Source of the DNA: CAZAQB01 sp964487155
GTDB taxonomy: Bacteria; Pseudomonadota; Gammaproteobacteria; Nitrococcales; Nitrococcaceae
DNA length: 27,009 nt
Assembly: GCA_964487155.1 (NCBI GenBank)
Contig: CAZAQB010000033.1
Span: 1-27,009 of the forward strand
Direction of reading: 5' to 3'
A program made the position numbers and the translations under genes. The first letter of the stretch is position 1, and each line of letters begins with the position of its first letter. The notes beneath the pieces were generated by a model, which did not search any database, had not been told where the DNA came from, and worked only from the letters and a program-made list of their open reading frames with translations. Positions 17,208 through 24,682 of the stretch are shown here, one piece after another.

Positions 17208-18134
17208 TCACCGCAGGGCCCGCAGCCGGTAGCCCACCCGCGGGAAGTGCACCGCCATGGCGCCCAGGTCGGCATCGCGGCGCAGCAGGCTGATGCGCTC
17301 CGCGCCCAGGGCCAGCAATTCTCCTTCCACTTCCGGGTCCGGACCCTGGCCCATGGGGCGGACGCCGACCCGCTGGCCGGCGGCCAGGCCCTCCGGCCCT
17401 TCCGCGGTGCCGCTGGCCGGCAGGGGTTCGCAGGCCCGGCCGATGGCAAGCGCCTCCGCGCCGTCCATGGGGGTAGAGCGGCCGTTGCCGATGGTTTCCA
17501 TGCGGGGATACCAGGCAGCCATGCGCGGGTGGCGATCCACCATGGCCCGGCCCTGGGGGTGGCGGCCGGCGAGGAACCAGCACAGGTACCAGGCCAGGGT
17601 GTCCCGCTGGCCGGGCGACTCGCCGCAGAAGTAGGGGGCGCCTGGTGGCAGGGCATCCTCCAGCCAGCCCAGCTGGGCCTGCAATTGCGCCAGTCGGTCC
17701 GGCAGCGCCGCCACTAGGTCGTCCAGCCGGGCATCGGGGCCGAAGTAGATGGCGACCCGGTCCCGGGCGAAGTCCTCCGGCAGGTCGCCGGCGGCGGTTC
17801 CCAGCACCACCGCGACGGCGCTCTCGAACACCGGGCCGTCCAGCCAGCAGCCGAGGCCGAGGGTCAGGCCCCGCCCGCCGCCCGGATGCAGGGATGGCTC
17901 GGGGTGGCGGCTCTCCAGCTCGTCCAGGATCAGGTTGCTGTCGCAGTAGATGTCCGCCCCCACCTGCAGCACCGGAGTGCGCCGGTAGCCGCCGGTCATG
18001 GGGAACAGCAGCGGGCGCGGCGGCAGCCGAGGGATCTCCACCGAGCGCCAGGCGAGTCCCTTGATGCCGAAGGCGACGCGCACCTTCTCGGAGAACGGGG
18101 AGGGCGGGTAATGATGCAGGATCAACTCGGACAT
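17208..18134 (-). CDS. Glutathione S-transferase family protein with C-terminal extension
   Basis: A 308-residue protein starting MSELILHHYPPSPFSEKVRV. The N-terminal 80 residues are a GST thioredoxin-like domain: a serine-rich active-site turn PPSPFSEK at 10-17, a cis-proline TPVLQVG motif, and D-S in YCDSNLILDELESRHP for glutathione binding. A helical GST C-terminal domain follows (GLGCWLDGPVFESAVAVVLG, LAWYLCWFLAGRHPQG). The last 80 residues or so are beyond the normal GST length and I do not recognise them. The ATG at 18132-18134 has GGAG seven bases upstream; earlier in-frame starts lack one. The substrate is unknown. Small hairpins past the stop, at 17164-17176 and 17187-17201, may end its transcript against the converging tRNA gene. 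Confidence 0.85.
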   Translation of the reverse strand: MSELILHHYPPSPFSEKVRVAFGIKGLAWRSVEIPRLPPRPLLFPMTGGYRRTPVLQVGADIYCDSNLILDELESRHPEPSLHPGGGRGLTLGLGCWLDGPVFESAVAVVLGTAAGDLPEDFARDRVAIYFGPDARLDDLVAALPDRLAQLQAQLGWLEDALPPGAPYFCGESPGQRDTLAWYLCWFLAGRHPQGRAMVDRHPRMAAWYPRMETIGNGRSTPMDGAEALAIGRACEPLPASGTAEGPEGLAAGQRVGVRPMGQGPDPEVEGELLALGAERISLLRRDADLGAMAVHFPRVGYRLRALR

Positions 18135-18232
18135 GCAGGTCTCCTGGGTTCGGCTGCGGGGACTGGTACCCCCAGCTTCGGACAGCGGGGCGCCTGGTGC
18201 GAGTCGGGCCGCGGGGTATTCCAGGCTGGAGT

Positions 18233-18308
18233 GCGGCCCCGGGGGCCGCGTACCCTGGCACTGAACGGCCGTTGGGGCCCAGTGCATGAGCGGCGAAGGG
18301 TGCGCCGC
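18233..18308 (+). other. Cluster of hairpins upstream of entericidin-like gene
   Basis: Four potential structures follow one another: GCGGCCCC/GGGGCCGC (18233-18249), GCACTG/CAGTGC (18258-18263 and 18280-18285), which encloses the perfect palindrome AACGGCCGTT (18264-18273), and GCGGC/GCCGC (18290-18294 and 18304-18308). They fill the divergent gap between the GST start and the entericidin-like gene. This could be a structured leader of the lipoprotein mRNA or a small RNA. G/C-rich sequence folds easily, so the call is tentative. Confidence 0.3.
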
Positions 18309-18371
18309 TGCCGGGGATGCCCATCTCTTCCGGGCGCAGGCGCGCATCTCCACCTGGTGATAGAGCTCAAC

Positions 18372-18506
18372 ATGAAGACCACCGCAGCGCTCGCTTCCCT
18401 CCTTGTGGTTGCCCTGTCCGGCTGTAACACCATGGAGGGCCTCGGGGAGGACGTCGAAGCCGGCGGCGAGGCCATCGAGGACACCGCGGAAGAGGTGGAC
18501 GAGTAG
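18372..18506 (+). CDS. Entericidin A/B-type small lipoprotein
   Basis: A 44-residue lipoprotein, MKTTAALASLLVVALSGCNT and onward. The lipobox is LSGC with Cys at 18, and the mature peptide, CNTMEGLGEDVEAGGEAIED, matches the entericidin pattern (CNT-x-x-G-x-G-x-D-x-x-x-x-G). In E. coli entericidin B is a toxin-like and entericidin A an antidote-like lipoprotein; many bacteria have one stand-alone copy of uncertain role, as here. The ribosome binding site is weak (GAG at 18363-18365). The mature part is strongly acidic. The SDR gene follows after 37 bases and may be co-transcribed. Confidence 0.85.
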   Translation: MKTTAALASLLVVALSGCNTMEGLGEDVEAGGEAIEDTAEEVDE

Positions 18507-18543
18507 CCCGCAGCCGGACGGCTTCTGCAAGGCGCCTGCGAGA

Positions 18544-19452
18544 ATGACGGCTTCGTTGTGCACGGTGTTCGGCGGCACGGGCTACCTGGGTTCGGCCATC
18601 GTCCGCCGCTTGCTCGCCCAGGGATGGCAGGTGCGCATCGCTGCCCGGCGGCCGGTGCCGCCGGAGCATGGCGGCAGCGCGGTGCAGTCCGCTCCCTGCG
18701 ATGTCCGCGATCCGGGTTCGGTGGCGGCGGCCGTGGAGGGTGCCCGGGCGGCGGTCAATGCCGTATCGCTGTACGTGGAGCGCCGGGGCGCCGACAGCTT
18801 TCAGTCCATCCACGTGGACGGGGCCCGCAATGTGGCGCGGGCGGCGCGGGAACACCGCCTCGCGGCCCTGGTGCATGTCTCCGGCATCGGCGCGGACCCC
18901 CGGTCTGTGTCCCGCTACGTGGCCGCGCGGGGGCGGGGCGAGGCCGCGGTCTGGGAGGCCATGCCGGAGGCCATCCTGCTGCGCCCCAGCGTGCTGTTCG
19001 GCTCCGGCGATGCGTTCCTCCGCACCCTCGACGGGCTCACGCGGTTGCCGGTAGTGCCGCTGTTCGGAGACGGTTCCACCCGGCTGCAGCCGGTGCACGT
19101 CGACGATGTGGCCGCCGCGACGGCGCAGGCCCTGACGGCTGCCGGCACCGCCGGGCGGGTCCTGGAGCTGGGCGGGGCCGGCGTGTACAGCTACCGGGAC
19201 ATCCTGCGCCGGGTTATGGACGCTCGCGGCCGGCGGCGCCTGCTGCTGCCGGTGCCGTTCGTCCTGTGGCGGGGCCTGGCCCGTGCCTGCGCGGTGCTGC
19301 CGTCGCCGCCGCTGACCCTGGATCAGGTGCTGCTGATGCAGCAGGACAACATCGTGGGGTCCGGTGTCGCCACCTTCGCGGAGCTTGACATCGCGCCGCG
19401 GTCCCTGGCGGAGGCGCTGCCGGCGTGCCTGGACGGGAATCTACGGGAATGA
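18544..19452 (+). CDS. NDUFA9-like atypical SDR (NAD(P)-binding protein)
   Basis: A 302-residue short-chain dehydrogenase-type protein related to the complex I subunit NDUFA9 family and to sugar epimerases. The nucleotide-binding loop is FGGTGYLG at 9-16, near the N-terminus. Next come the second-strand ARRPVPP and a CDVRDPGSV acid patch. VHVSGIGADPRSVSRYVAARGRGE carries the family's S-to-Y region, but the catalytic YxxxK lysine is arginine (YVAAR), so dehydrogenase activity is doubtful. Next come LRPSVLFGSGDAFL and QPVHVDDVAAA, typical of this family. The ATG at 18544 is the first codon giving a normal N-terminus. Family members in bacteria are linked to quinone or respiratory-chain functions, but the substrate is unknown. 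The M1-like peptidase starts 23 bases later. Confidence 0.85.
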   Translation: MTASLCTVFGGTGYLGSAIVRRLLAQGWQVRIAARRPVPPEHGGSAVQSAPCDVRDPGSVAAAVEGARAAVNAVSLYVERRGADSFQSIHVDGARNVARAAREHRLAALVHVSGIGADPRSVSRYVAARGRGEAAVWEAMPEAILLRPSVLFGSGDAFLRTLDGLTRLPVVPLFGDGSTRLQPVHVDDVAAATAQALTAAGTAGRVLELGGAGVYSYRDILRRVMDARGRRRLLLPVPFVLWRGLARACAVLPSPPLTLDQVLLMQQDNIVGSGVATFAELDIAPRSLAEALPACLDGNLRE

Positions 19453-19474
19453 TCGCGAGAGTGGAGGCCGGCCG

Positions 19475-21655
19475 GTGATAGACAGGCGACTTCAAGCCGG
19501 ACTTGCCGCGCTAGCCGTAGCGCTGCTCGCCGGGTGGGCTTCCGCCGCTTCTGAGGAGGGGGCCGCCGGTCCGGAGGGCCTCGCTATCGGACCCCATTAC
19601 GCACTAGAGGTGACCCTGGAGCCCGGCTCCGGCGAGATTCGGGTACGTGCCCGGGTGACTCTGCCGGAGAACGGCCGCCGGGAGTTCCGGCTCAGCCGGG
19701 CCCTGACCCTGACCCGGGCGGAGCCGCCGGTGGAGTTCGTCGAGCCGGCGGACGCCGGCTCGTCCGGCGCGGGCAGGCCCTGGCGCTACCGGCTGTTGCG
19801 GCCCGCCCGCGAGTTGGTTCTTGAGTACCAGGGCCGGCTGGACTTCGGTTTCTCAGACCCCCAGGATGAGTCCACCCGGGGTTTCCGAAGCACCCGTGGA
19901 ATGGTGTCCCCGGAGGGCGTGTTCCTGGCGGGCCAGTCCCACTGGTACCCGGATTTCGGCGACGGCCTGCTCACCTTCGAGCTCCAGGCCGACGCGCCCG
20001 AGGGCTGGCACCTGGTGAGCCAGGGGGAGGGGACCTCCCGCGCCGCCTCCGGCACCGCCCGCTGGAGCACCCGCCAGCCCATGGAGCAGATCTACCTGGT
20101 GGGCGGGCCGCTGCAGCGCTACGCCCGGCCCGCCGGTGACGTGCAGGCGCTGGCCTACCTGCGCGGGGCCGATCCCGCCCTGGCGGAGCGCTACCTGCAG
20201 GCCACCGCCCGCTACCTGCAGCTCTATGGCGATCTCATCGGAGCGTATCCCTACGCTAAGTTCGCCCTGGTGGAGAACTTCTGGGAGACCGGTTTCGGCA
20301 TGCCCTCGTTCACCCTGCTCGGCCCGCGGGTGATCCGCTTCCCGTTCATCCTCACCTCCTCCTATCCCCACGAGATCCTCCACAACTGGTGGGGCAACTC
20401 GGTGTTCGTGGACTACGCCTCCGGCAACTGGGCCGAGGGCCTTACCGCCTACCTGGCCGATCATCTGCTGAAGGCCCAGCAGGGCCGGGGCGCCGAGTAC
20501 CGCCGGGACGCCCTGCAGAAGTACCGCAGCTACGTGCAGCAGCAGCGCGACTTCCCCCTCACCGAGTTCCGCTCCCGCCACAGCGCCGCCACCCAGGCCG
20601 TGGGCTACGGCAAGACCATGATGGGCTTCCACATGCTGCGCCGCTGGCTGGGGAACGACGCCTTCCGCCGGTGGGCGCAGGCCTTCTACCGGGACTACCT
20701 TGGCCGGCGGGCGTCCTTTGGCGACATCCGCCGCAGCATGGAGGCCGTGTCCGGGGTGGCCCTGGCGCGCTTCTTCCACGACTGGGTGCAGCGCGCTGGC
20801 GCCGCGGAACTGGCGCTGGACGGCGTTGACGTAACCGAGACGGCCGGCGGCTGGGCGGTCACCGGCCGGCTGCGTCAGGGTCAGGACGAATCCCCCTACC
20901 TGCTGCGGGTGCCCGTGGTAGTCCAGACCGGGGAGGGGGCGGTGGAGATCACGGTTCCCATGCACGGGCGTGATGCCGAGTTCCGCATGGAGACATCCTC
21001 CCGCCCCCTGGCGCTGCATGTGGACCCCCGATTCGACCTGTTCCGCCGGTTGGATCCCAGGGAGCTGCCGCCCTCGTTGGGGCAGATCTTCGGCGAGCCG
21101 GAGGTGCTGGCGGTGCTGCCTGCCGGCGAGGTCGGGGCCTATCAGGCCCTGGCGGAGGCCTGGCGCAGCGAGGCCCACCAGCCGGAGCCGGTCAGCGCCG
21201 CCCGCCTGGAGGCGTTGCCCCCGGAGCGCTCCGCCTGGCTGCTGGGCCGGGACAACCCTCTGGCCCAGCGGCTGTTCGCCGATGTTGACGGCTATGCGGT
21301 CGGGGCCGCCCGGGTGAGCCTGGGGGAGGCAACCCTGCCCGCAGAGAATCACGCCTTCGTGCTGCTGCGCCGCCATCCGGGAAACCCGGAGAAGGCCGTG
21401 GCCTGGATCTTCGCGGACGACCCGGCCGCACTGCCGGCACTGGGGCGCAAGCTGCCCCACTACGGCCGCTATTCCTATCTGGCCTTCCGGGGCCCGGAGG
21501 CCGGGAATGTCCTGAAGGGCCAACGGCTGGCCCGTGAGTCGCCGTTGACGCTCGACCTGCGGTCGCCGGATCAAAGCGGCAAGCCGCTGGCCGAACTTGA
21601 CCTGCCGCCCCGGGAGCCCCTGGCCCGGCTGCCCGGGCCTCCCGCCGGCCCCTGA
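19475..21655 (+). CDS. Exported M1-family (gluzincin) metallopeptidase
   Basis: A 726-residue protein with a signal peptide (LAALAVALLAGWASA at about 10-24, cleavage after ASA), so it acts in the periplasm or outside. The zinc site is H299-E300-x-x-H303 in YPHEILHNWWGN, with E321 in GNWAEGL as third ligand. The spacing from the second His to this Glu is 17 residues, one fewer than the HExxH-x18-E of classical M1 enzymes. The GAMEN exopeptidase motif is replaced by VENFWETGFGMPSFT (266-280). Y378 in GYGKTMMG is the likely transition-state tyrosine. The first 210 residues form the beta-rich N-terminal domain; the last 250 or so carry no motif I recognise. The start is GTG at 19475 with GGAGG seven bases upstream. 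Loss of GAMEN makes classical aminopeptidase specificity uncertain. Confidence 0.9.
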   Translation: MIDRRLQAGLAALAVALLAGWASAASEEGAAGPEGLAIGPHYALEVTLEPGSGEIRVRARVTLPENGRREFRLSRALTLTRAEPPVEFVEPADAGSSGAGRPWRYRLLRPARELVLEYQGRLDFGFSDPQDESTRGFRSTRGMVSPEGVFLAGQSHWYPDFGDGLLTFELQADAPEGWHLVSQGEGTSRAASGTARWSTRQPMEQIYLVGGPLQRYARPAGDVQALAYLRGADPALAERYLQATARYLQLYGDLIGAYPYAKFALVENFWETGFGMPSFTLLGPRVIRFPFILTSSYPHEILHNWWGNSVFVDYASGNWAEGLTAYLADHLLKAQQGRGAEYRRDALQKYRSYVQQQRDFPLTEFRSRHSAATQAVGYGKTMMGFHMLRRWLGNDAFRRWAQAFYRDYLGRRASFGDIRRSMEAVSGVALARFFHDWVQRAGAAELALDGVDVTETAGGWAVTGRLRQGQDESPYLLRVPVVVQTGEGAVEITVPMHGRDAEFRMETSSRPLALHVDPRFDLFRRLDPRELPPSLGQIFGEPEVLAVLPAGEVGAYQALAEAWRSEAHQPEPVSAARLEALPPERSAWLLGRDNPLAQRLFADVDGYAVGAARVSLGEATLPAENHAFVLLRRHPGNPEKAVAWIFADDPAALPALGRKLPHYGRYSYLAFRGPEAGNVLKGQRLARESPLTLDLRSPDQSGKPLAELDLPPREPLARLPGPPAGP

Positions 21656-21836
21656 GAGCCCCTGTGGTGTCGGGGAGACTGGGCACACGGCGGCGCCGGC
21701 ACCGATCCGGCACCAGGGCGCTTGGCGGGAATGAAGCGCGGCGCAATCCTAGCATAGGGTCTGGACGCCGCCTGTCGCCCCCCGGGAACGCCCGGCAGTC
21801 CACGTCTATCCGGCCACCCATGCCCACGCCAGCCTG

Positions 21837-21867
21837 TTGACGCCGACCCGCTGTGAGCACGGACAAT
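21837..21867 (+). promoter_or_regulatory. Candidate CDF promoter with 19-bp spacer
   Basis: TTGACG at 21837-21842 and GACAAT at 21862-21867 are separated by 19 bases, about 55 bases ahead of the transporter start. A 19-bp spacer is the mark of promoters activated by MerR-family metal sensors, but I see only a weak dyad (GCT-GTG-AGC) between the hexamers and no merR-like gene in the window. The -10 is poor. Confidence 0.35.
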
Positions 21868-21921
21868 AGGGGGCGCTGCAACACGGGGTGCGCCCCGCCC
21901 GCCGCCCACCCGAGGAACCCC

Positions 21922-22548
21922 ATGGCCGGCTGCTGCCACGAAGACGACTGCCACATCACCGAGCTGCGCTCCCGCCAGGCGCGGCTGCTGTGGAGCGTGC
22001 TCGCCATCAACGCGGTGATGTTCGTCGTGGAGTTCAGCGCCGGCTGGCTGGCCTCGTCCACCGCCCTGCTGGGCGACTCCCTGGACATGCTCGGGGATGC
22101 CCTGGCGTACGCCTTCAGTCTCGCTGTGGTGGCCCGGAGCATGCGTTGGAAGGCGGTCTCCGCCGCCCTCAAGGGCGGCATCATGCTGGTGTTCGGCGTG
22201 GTGGTGCTGGCCGAGGCGGGTGCCAGCGCCCTGTGGGGCACGACCCCCCGGGCCGACCTGATGACCGGCGTCGGCATCGCCGTGCTGGCCGCCAACGGCG
22301 TCTGCCTGTATCTGCTGACCCGCCACCGCGCTGACGACGTCAACATGCGCTCGGCCTGGATCTGCTCGCGCAACGACATCGTCGCCAACCTGGGGGTGCT
22401 GCTCGCCGCCGGCGCCGTCGCCGCCACCGCCAGCCGCTGGCCCGACATCCTGGTGGGCGTGGCCATCGCCGTGCTGTTCCTGCACTCGGCCGTCGGGGTG
22501 CTGAGCGATGCGCGGCAGGCTTACAGGCAGGAGGCGCCGGCTGCCTAG
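21922..22548 (+). CDS. Short cation diffusion facilitator (divalent metal efflux)
   Basis: A 208-residue CDF-type membrane protein, expected to export Zn2+, Cd2+ or similar ions by proton exchange. It has about six hydrophobic segments (roughly 22-41, 57-72, 84-104, 112-132, 153-168 and 173-192). The TM2 site reads GDSLDMLGDA, giving D55 and D59. The TM5 site reads SAWICSRNDIVANL, giving C148 and D152 where most CDF proteins have HxxxD. The N-terminus, MAGCCHEDDCH, is a metal-binding-like Cys/His cluster. The usual cytoplasmic C-terminal domain of about 90 residues is missing. The ATG at 21922 follows GAGGA; an in-frame GTG at 21853 is less likely. The ion cannot be told from sequence alone. 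Confidence 0.85.
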   Translation: MAGCCHEDDCHITELRSRQARLLWSVLAINAVMFVVEFSAGWLASSTALLGDSLDMLGDALAYAFSLAVVARSMRWKAVSAALKGGIMLVFGVVVLAEAGASALWGTTPRADLMTGVGIAVLAANGVCLYLLTRHRADDVNMRSAWICSRNDIVANLGVLLAAGAVAATASRWPDILVGVAIAVLFLHSAVGVLSDARQAYRQEAPAA

Positions 22549-22693
22549 CAGGCTGCCAGTCGCCGCCGGTTTCCGCCGTGGTGGCAGGCCCGGTGCCCGG
22601 CTATCGCTCGGGTGGTCTGCCGGTCGTGCGGCGCTTCGACATGCCAGCGCGGTGTTGCGGACCAGGTGCTATCCTCCGTTGCGCGAACCCACT

Positions 22694-22708
22694 CTCCTCC
22701 TGGAGGAG
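22694..22708 (+). promoter_or_regulatory. Ribosome binding site inside a palindrome
   Basis: CTCCTCC (22694-22700) and GGAGGAG (22702-22708) are perfect 7-bp inverted arms around one base. The right arm is the Shine-Dalgarno of the gene starting at 22717, so the left arm is an exact anti-Shine-Dalgarno able to hide it. As a hairpin it would form five pairs with a five-base loop. Translation may depend on opening this structure. Confidence 0.6.
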
Positions 22709-22716
22709 CGAAAAAG

Positions 22717-23004
22717 ATGTCCGAAAGAGACCAGTACATCGAGAAGACCAAGGCGCAACTGGACCAGTGGAACGCGGAAATCGACAAGCTCAAAGCGAAG
22801 GCGGACCAGGCCGAGGCCGACGCGAAGCTCGAATACCAGAATCAGCTCGACGAGATGCGAGTGCAGCGCGACCAGGCCGAAGCCCGGTTGAAGGAGCTTC
22901 AGCAGGCCAGCGACCAGGCCTGGAGCGACATGAAGTCCGGCTTCGACAAGGCGTGGGACAGCCTCGCGAAGTCGTTCCAGGACGCCATGTCGCGCTTCAA
23001 GTAG
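22717..23004 (+). CDS. Small coiled-coil protein
   Basis: A 95-residue, highly charged and almost wholly helical protein, starting MSERDQYIEKTKAQLDQWNA. Heptad-like spacing runs from about residue 6 to 70 (AEIDKLKAKADQAEADAKLE, then VQRDQAEARLKELQQ), followed by an amphipathic tail ending in FQDAMSRFK. There is no signal peptide and no cysteine. It resembles small stress-associated coiled-coil proteins (sll1863-type), but I am not certain of that family. The ATG at 22717 follows GGAGGAG, which lies in a palindrome. A stem-loop terminator follows nine bases after the stop. Convergent with the lipoprotein gene. Confidence 0.75.
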   Translation: MSERDQYIEKTKAQLDQWNAEIDKLKAKADQAEADAKLEYQNQLDEMRVQRDQAEARLKELQQASDQAWSDMKSGFDKAWDSLAKSFQDAMSRFK

Positions 23005-23012
23005 GCCAGGCG

Positions 23013-23037
23013 CGGGGTCAGGCAAGGCCTGACCCCG
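23013..23037. terminator. Perfect stem-loop between convergent genes
   Basis: CGGGGTCAGGC (23013-23023) and GCCTGACCCCG (23027-23037) form a perfect 11-bp stem with loop AAG. It lies between the stops of the plus-strand coiled-coil gene (23004) and the minus-strand lipoprotein gene (23053), where a bidirectional terminator is expected. Neither side has a T-run. The sequence GGGGTCAGGC also recurs in REP-type repeats of other bacteria. Confidence 0.6.
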
Positions 23038-23052
23038 AAGACGAAACATGGA

Positions 23053-24288
23053 TCAGCTGTTGGCGTCGGGTGCAGTGCTGCAACCTGCATCGTCGACCAG
23101 CTCGGTGCGGTTGAATTCAGTTCCGTTGACCCTGAGCGTGTCGGGATTACCCGTGTCGAAGTCGACCTCGAAGGTGGTGCCGGCGTCTTCTCCGGTGTTG
23201 ACGGTGACGTTCATCCGGCCACGCGTCGGGGTGGCGTCGTCCGCGGGGAAATTATCGAAAAACAGCGGGTCATCCTTTGGCGTTTCGTAGGTGACGTCGA
23301 AGTTGCACTCGGGCTTGTCCGCATCGTCGAGGGCGAGGCGGCCGTCCACGACGAACTCGGCAGCGTTGGCGCTCTCGCCAGACGCGCGGCTGACCCCGCT
23401 CCAGAAATCAGCGCCCACGTTGCCCGCCGAGATCGTGCGGCTGTCGGAGCGCAACTCGAAGCGGCCGGCAAGAGCGCTGTCCCGGTCCGCATCGCCGTTG
23501 AGATTCCCCAGATCCGCCACGAAGTCATCACCGCCCTCAAAGCAGCCCACGCACAGGTAGATCTCGCCGCGCAGCCTGAACGAGAGATCCCCCAACGGAC
23601 TGCCCTCGATCTGCAAGACGAAGCTCTCGGTCAGATCCCGGTCGCTCACGCTTGCCACCGCGGGATCACTGCCGGCATAGCCGCCCGCGATCAGGTGCTG
23701 GATCGTCCGGCCTTGGCCATCCGCAAAGCCGGTCAGGTCGAGGGTGCCGTCGATCTCGTTGACGAAGTCAGGCAGTTCGTCGACTTCGATAAGGCAATTG
23801 TCGGCGCGAATCTGGTTATCCGTGCCGATCCGTAACTGGTTGTTGTTGGCAAAGACGCCCGCCGACTCGAAATCGACCTGGTCGAGGGCGAAGGCACCGC
23901 CGGTGTCCGTGTGGATGACCTGGCGCCCAGAGGTGCAGGGGACCTCTTCGGAAACCAGGGGGGCCACGCCCGTGGCCAGGATGTCCACGGGGTCGGTTGG
24001 GCCACCCTGGTCACCCTGGTCCAGACCCGTCTCCGCGGCATCCAGGCCCGCGCCGCTGCCGAATGCGGCCAGCGCCACCTGTTCATCGGTACTGAGGACG
24101 GTGTTGACACTGGCTACGCCACCCCCGGCACCGCCGCCATCACCACCACCGGCGCCGCCATCATCACCCCCGCTACTACCGCCACCGCCGCAGGCAGTGA
24201 TGCCCAGTGCGAGGGCGAAGGCCAATGTAAGCCGACCTGGGGTGAAATCAGACTGCCGCAGGAATGAAGACTCGATTCGTCGACTCAT
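23053..24288 (-). CDS. Orphan lipoprotein with glycine-rich stalk
   Basis: A 411-residue predicted lipoprotein. A long N-terminal region ends in the lipobox ITAC with Cys at 33, followed by about 24 residues of almost pure Gly/Ser/Asp (GGGGSSGGDDGGAGGGDGGG), a flexible stalk. The rest is acidic and rich in beta-prone segments, with many Asp/Asn turns, and six cysteines that could pair in the periplasm or at the surface (for instance in EVPCTSG, DNCLIEV, YLCVGCFEGG, PECNFDV and AGCST). I do not recognise the family. The start at 24286-24288 has GGAG nine bases upstream; the longer frame start at 24489 has none. Composition is less extreme in GC than its neighbours. A surface-anchored role is inferred from the lipobox and stalk only. 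Confidence 0.75.
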   Translation of the reverse strand: MSRRIESSFLRQSDFTPGRLTLAFALALGITACGGGGSSGGDDGGAGGGDGGGAGGGVASVNTVLSTDEQVALAAFGSGAGLDAAETGLDQGDQGGPTDPVDILATGVAPLVSEEVPCTSGRQVIHTDTGGAFALDQVDFESAGVFANNNQLRIGTDNQIRADNCLIEVDELPDFVNEIDGTLDLTGFADGQGRTIQHLIAGGYAGSDPAVASVSDRDLTESFVLQIEGSPLGDLSFRLRGEIYLCVGCFEGGDDFVADLGNLNGDADRDSALAGRFELRSDSRTISAGNVGADFWSGVSRASGESANAAEFVVDGRLALDDADKPECNFDVTYETPKDDPLFFDNFPADDATPTRGRMNVTVNTGEDAGTTFEVDFDTGNPDTLRVNGTEFNRTELVDDAGCSTAPDANS

Positions 24289-24670
24289 GGTGTGATCTCC
24301 AGGCACTGCCGTTAGTTTGCTGTTTCGTCTTGGTTCGTGGCCGGGCGCACCTGTGGAAGATGGTCGTGGCCGATGCGGCCCCCCTTGCCTGTGGTGGCAG
24401 TGAGCCTCTCCGGTGCTGGACCGGCTGTGCCTGTCAGGACGCGGTTTGCGAATGCGCCACTGACGGACAGACCACAAGACCCTTGGCAAAGGCTCGGTAC
24501 GCGGGCATCAGGCCACCGCGCTCTGGCGACCCTGGCCGCCAGACCCCCGCTCGTCTCGCACCCGCGACCGAACGCTGTGACGTCAGATCACCGGCGCAGG
24601 CTTCTCCGACACTACACAGCCCTCGGCAGCGGATATTGTAAAAATCGGCCACCGCAGGGAGGGCAGGCTG
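24289..24670. other. Intergenic region without a gene
   Basis: This 382-bp stretch lies between the lipoprotein start and the stop of the methyltransferase/oxygenase gene. Short frames here on both strands have no recognisable domain and no ribosome binding site. The promoter of the lipoprotein gene should lie at the left side, but no clear -35/-10 pair is visible on the minus strand. Near 24641 the minus strand has a run of five T residues, which with the hairpin at 24663-24682 might end the upstream minus-strand gene. Confidence 0.5.
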
Positions 24671-24682
24671 CTACGAGCCTGC
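24663..24682 (-). terminator. Hairpin at the stop of the methyltransferase/oxygenase gene
   Basis: GCAGGCT (24663-24669) and AGCCTGC (24676-24682) form a 7-bp stem with a six-base loop that contains the TAG stop codon (24671-24673) of the minus-strand gene. A T-run follows about 20 bases further on. The minus-strand string TAGCAGCCTG also equals ten bases of the terminal repeat of the element at 26793-26961. Confidence 0.35.

Noticed and set aside
19853..21688. 611-codon open frame on the minus strand
   Set aside because: Shadow of the M1-like peptidase gene, which has a signal peptide and a zinc motif.
24264..24641. 125-codon plus-strand frame over the lipoprotein start region
   Set aside because: It overlaps the lipoprotein start in antisense, has no domain, and its composition is irregular.
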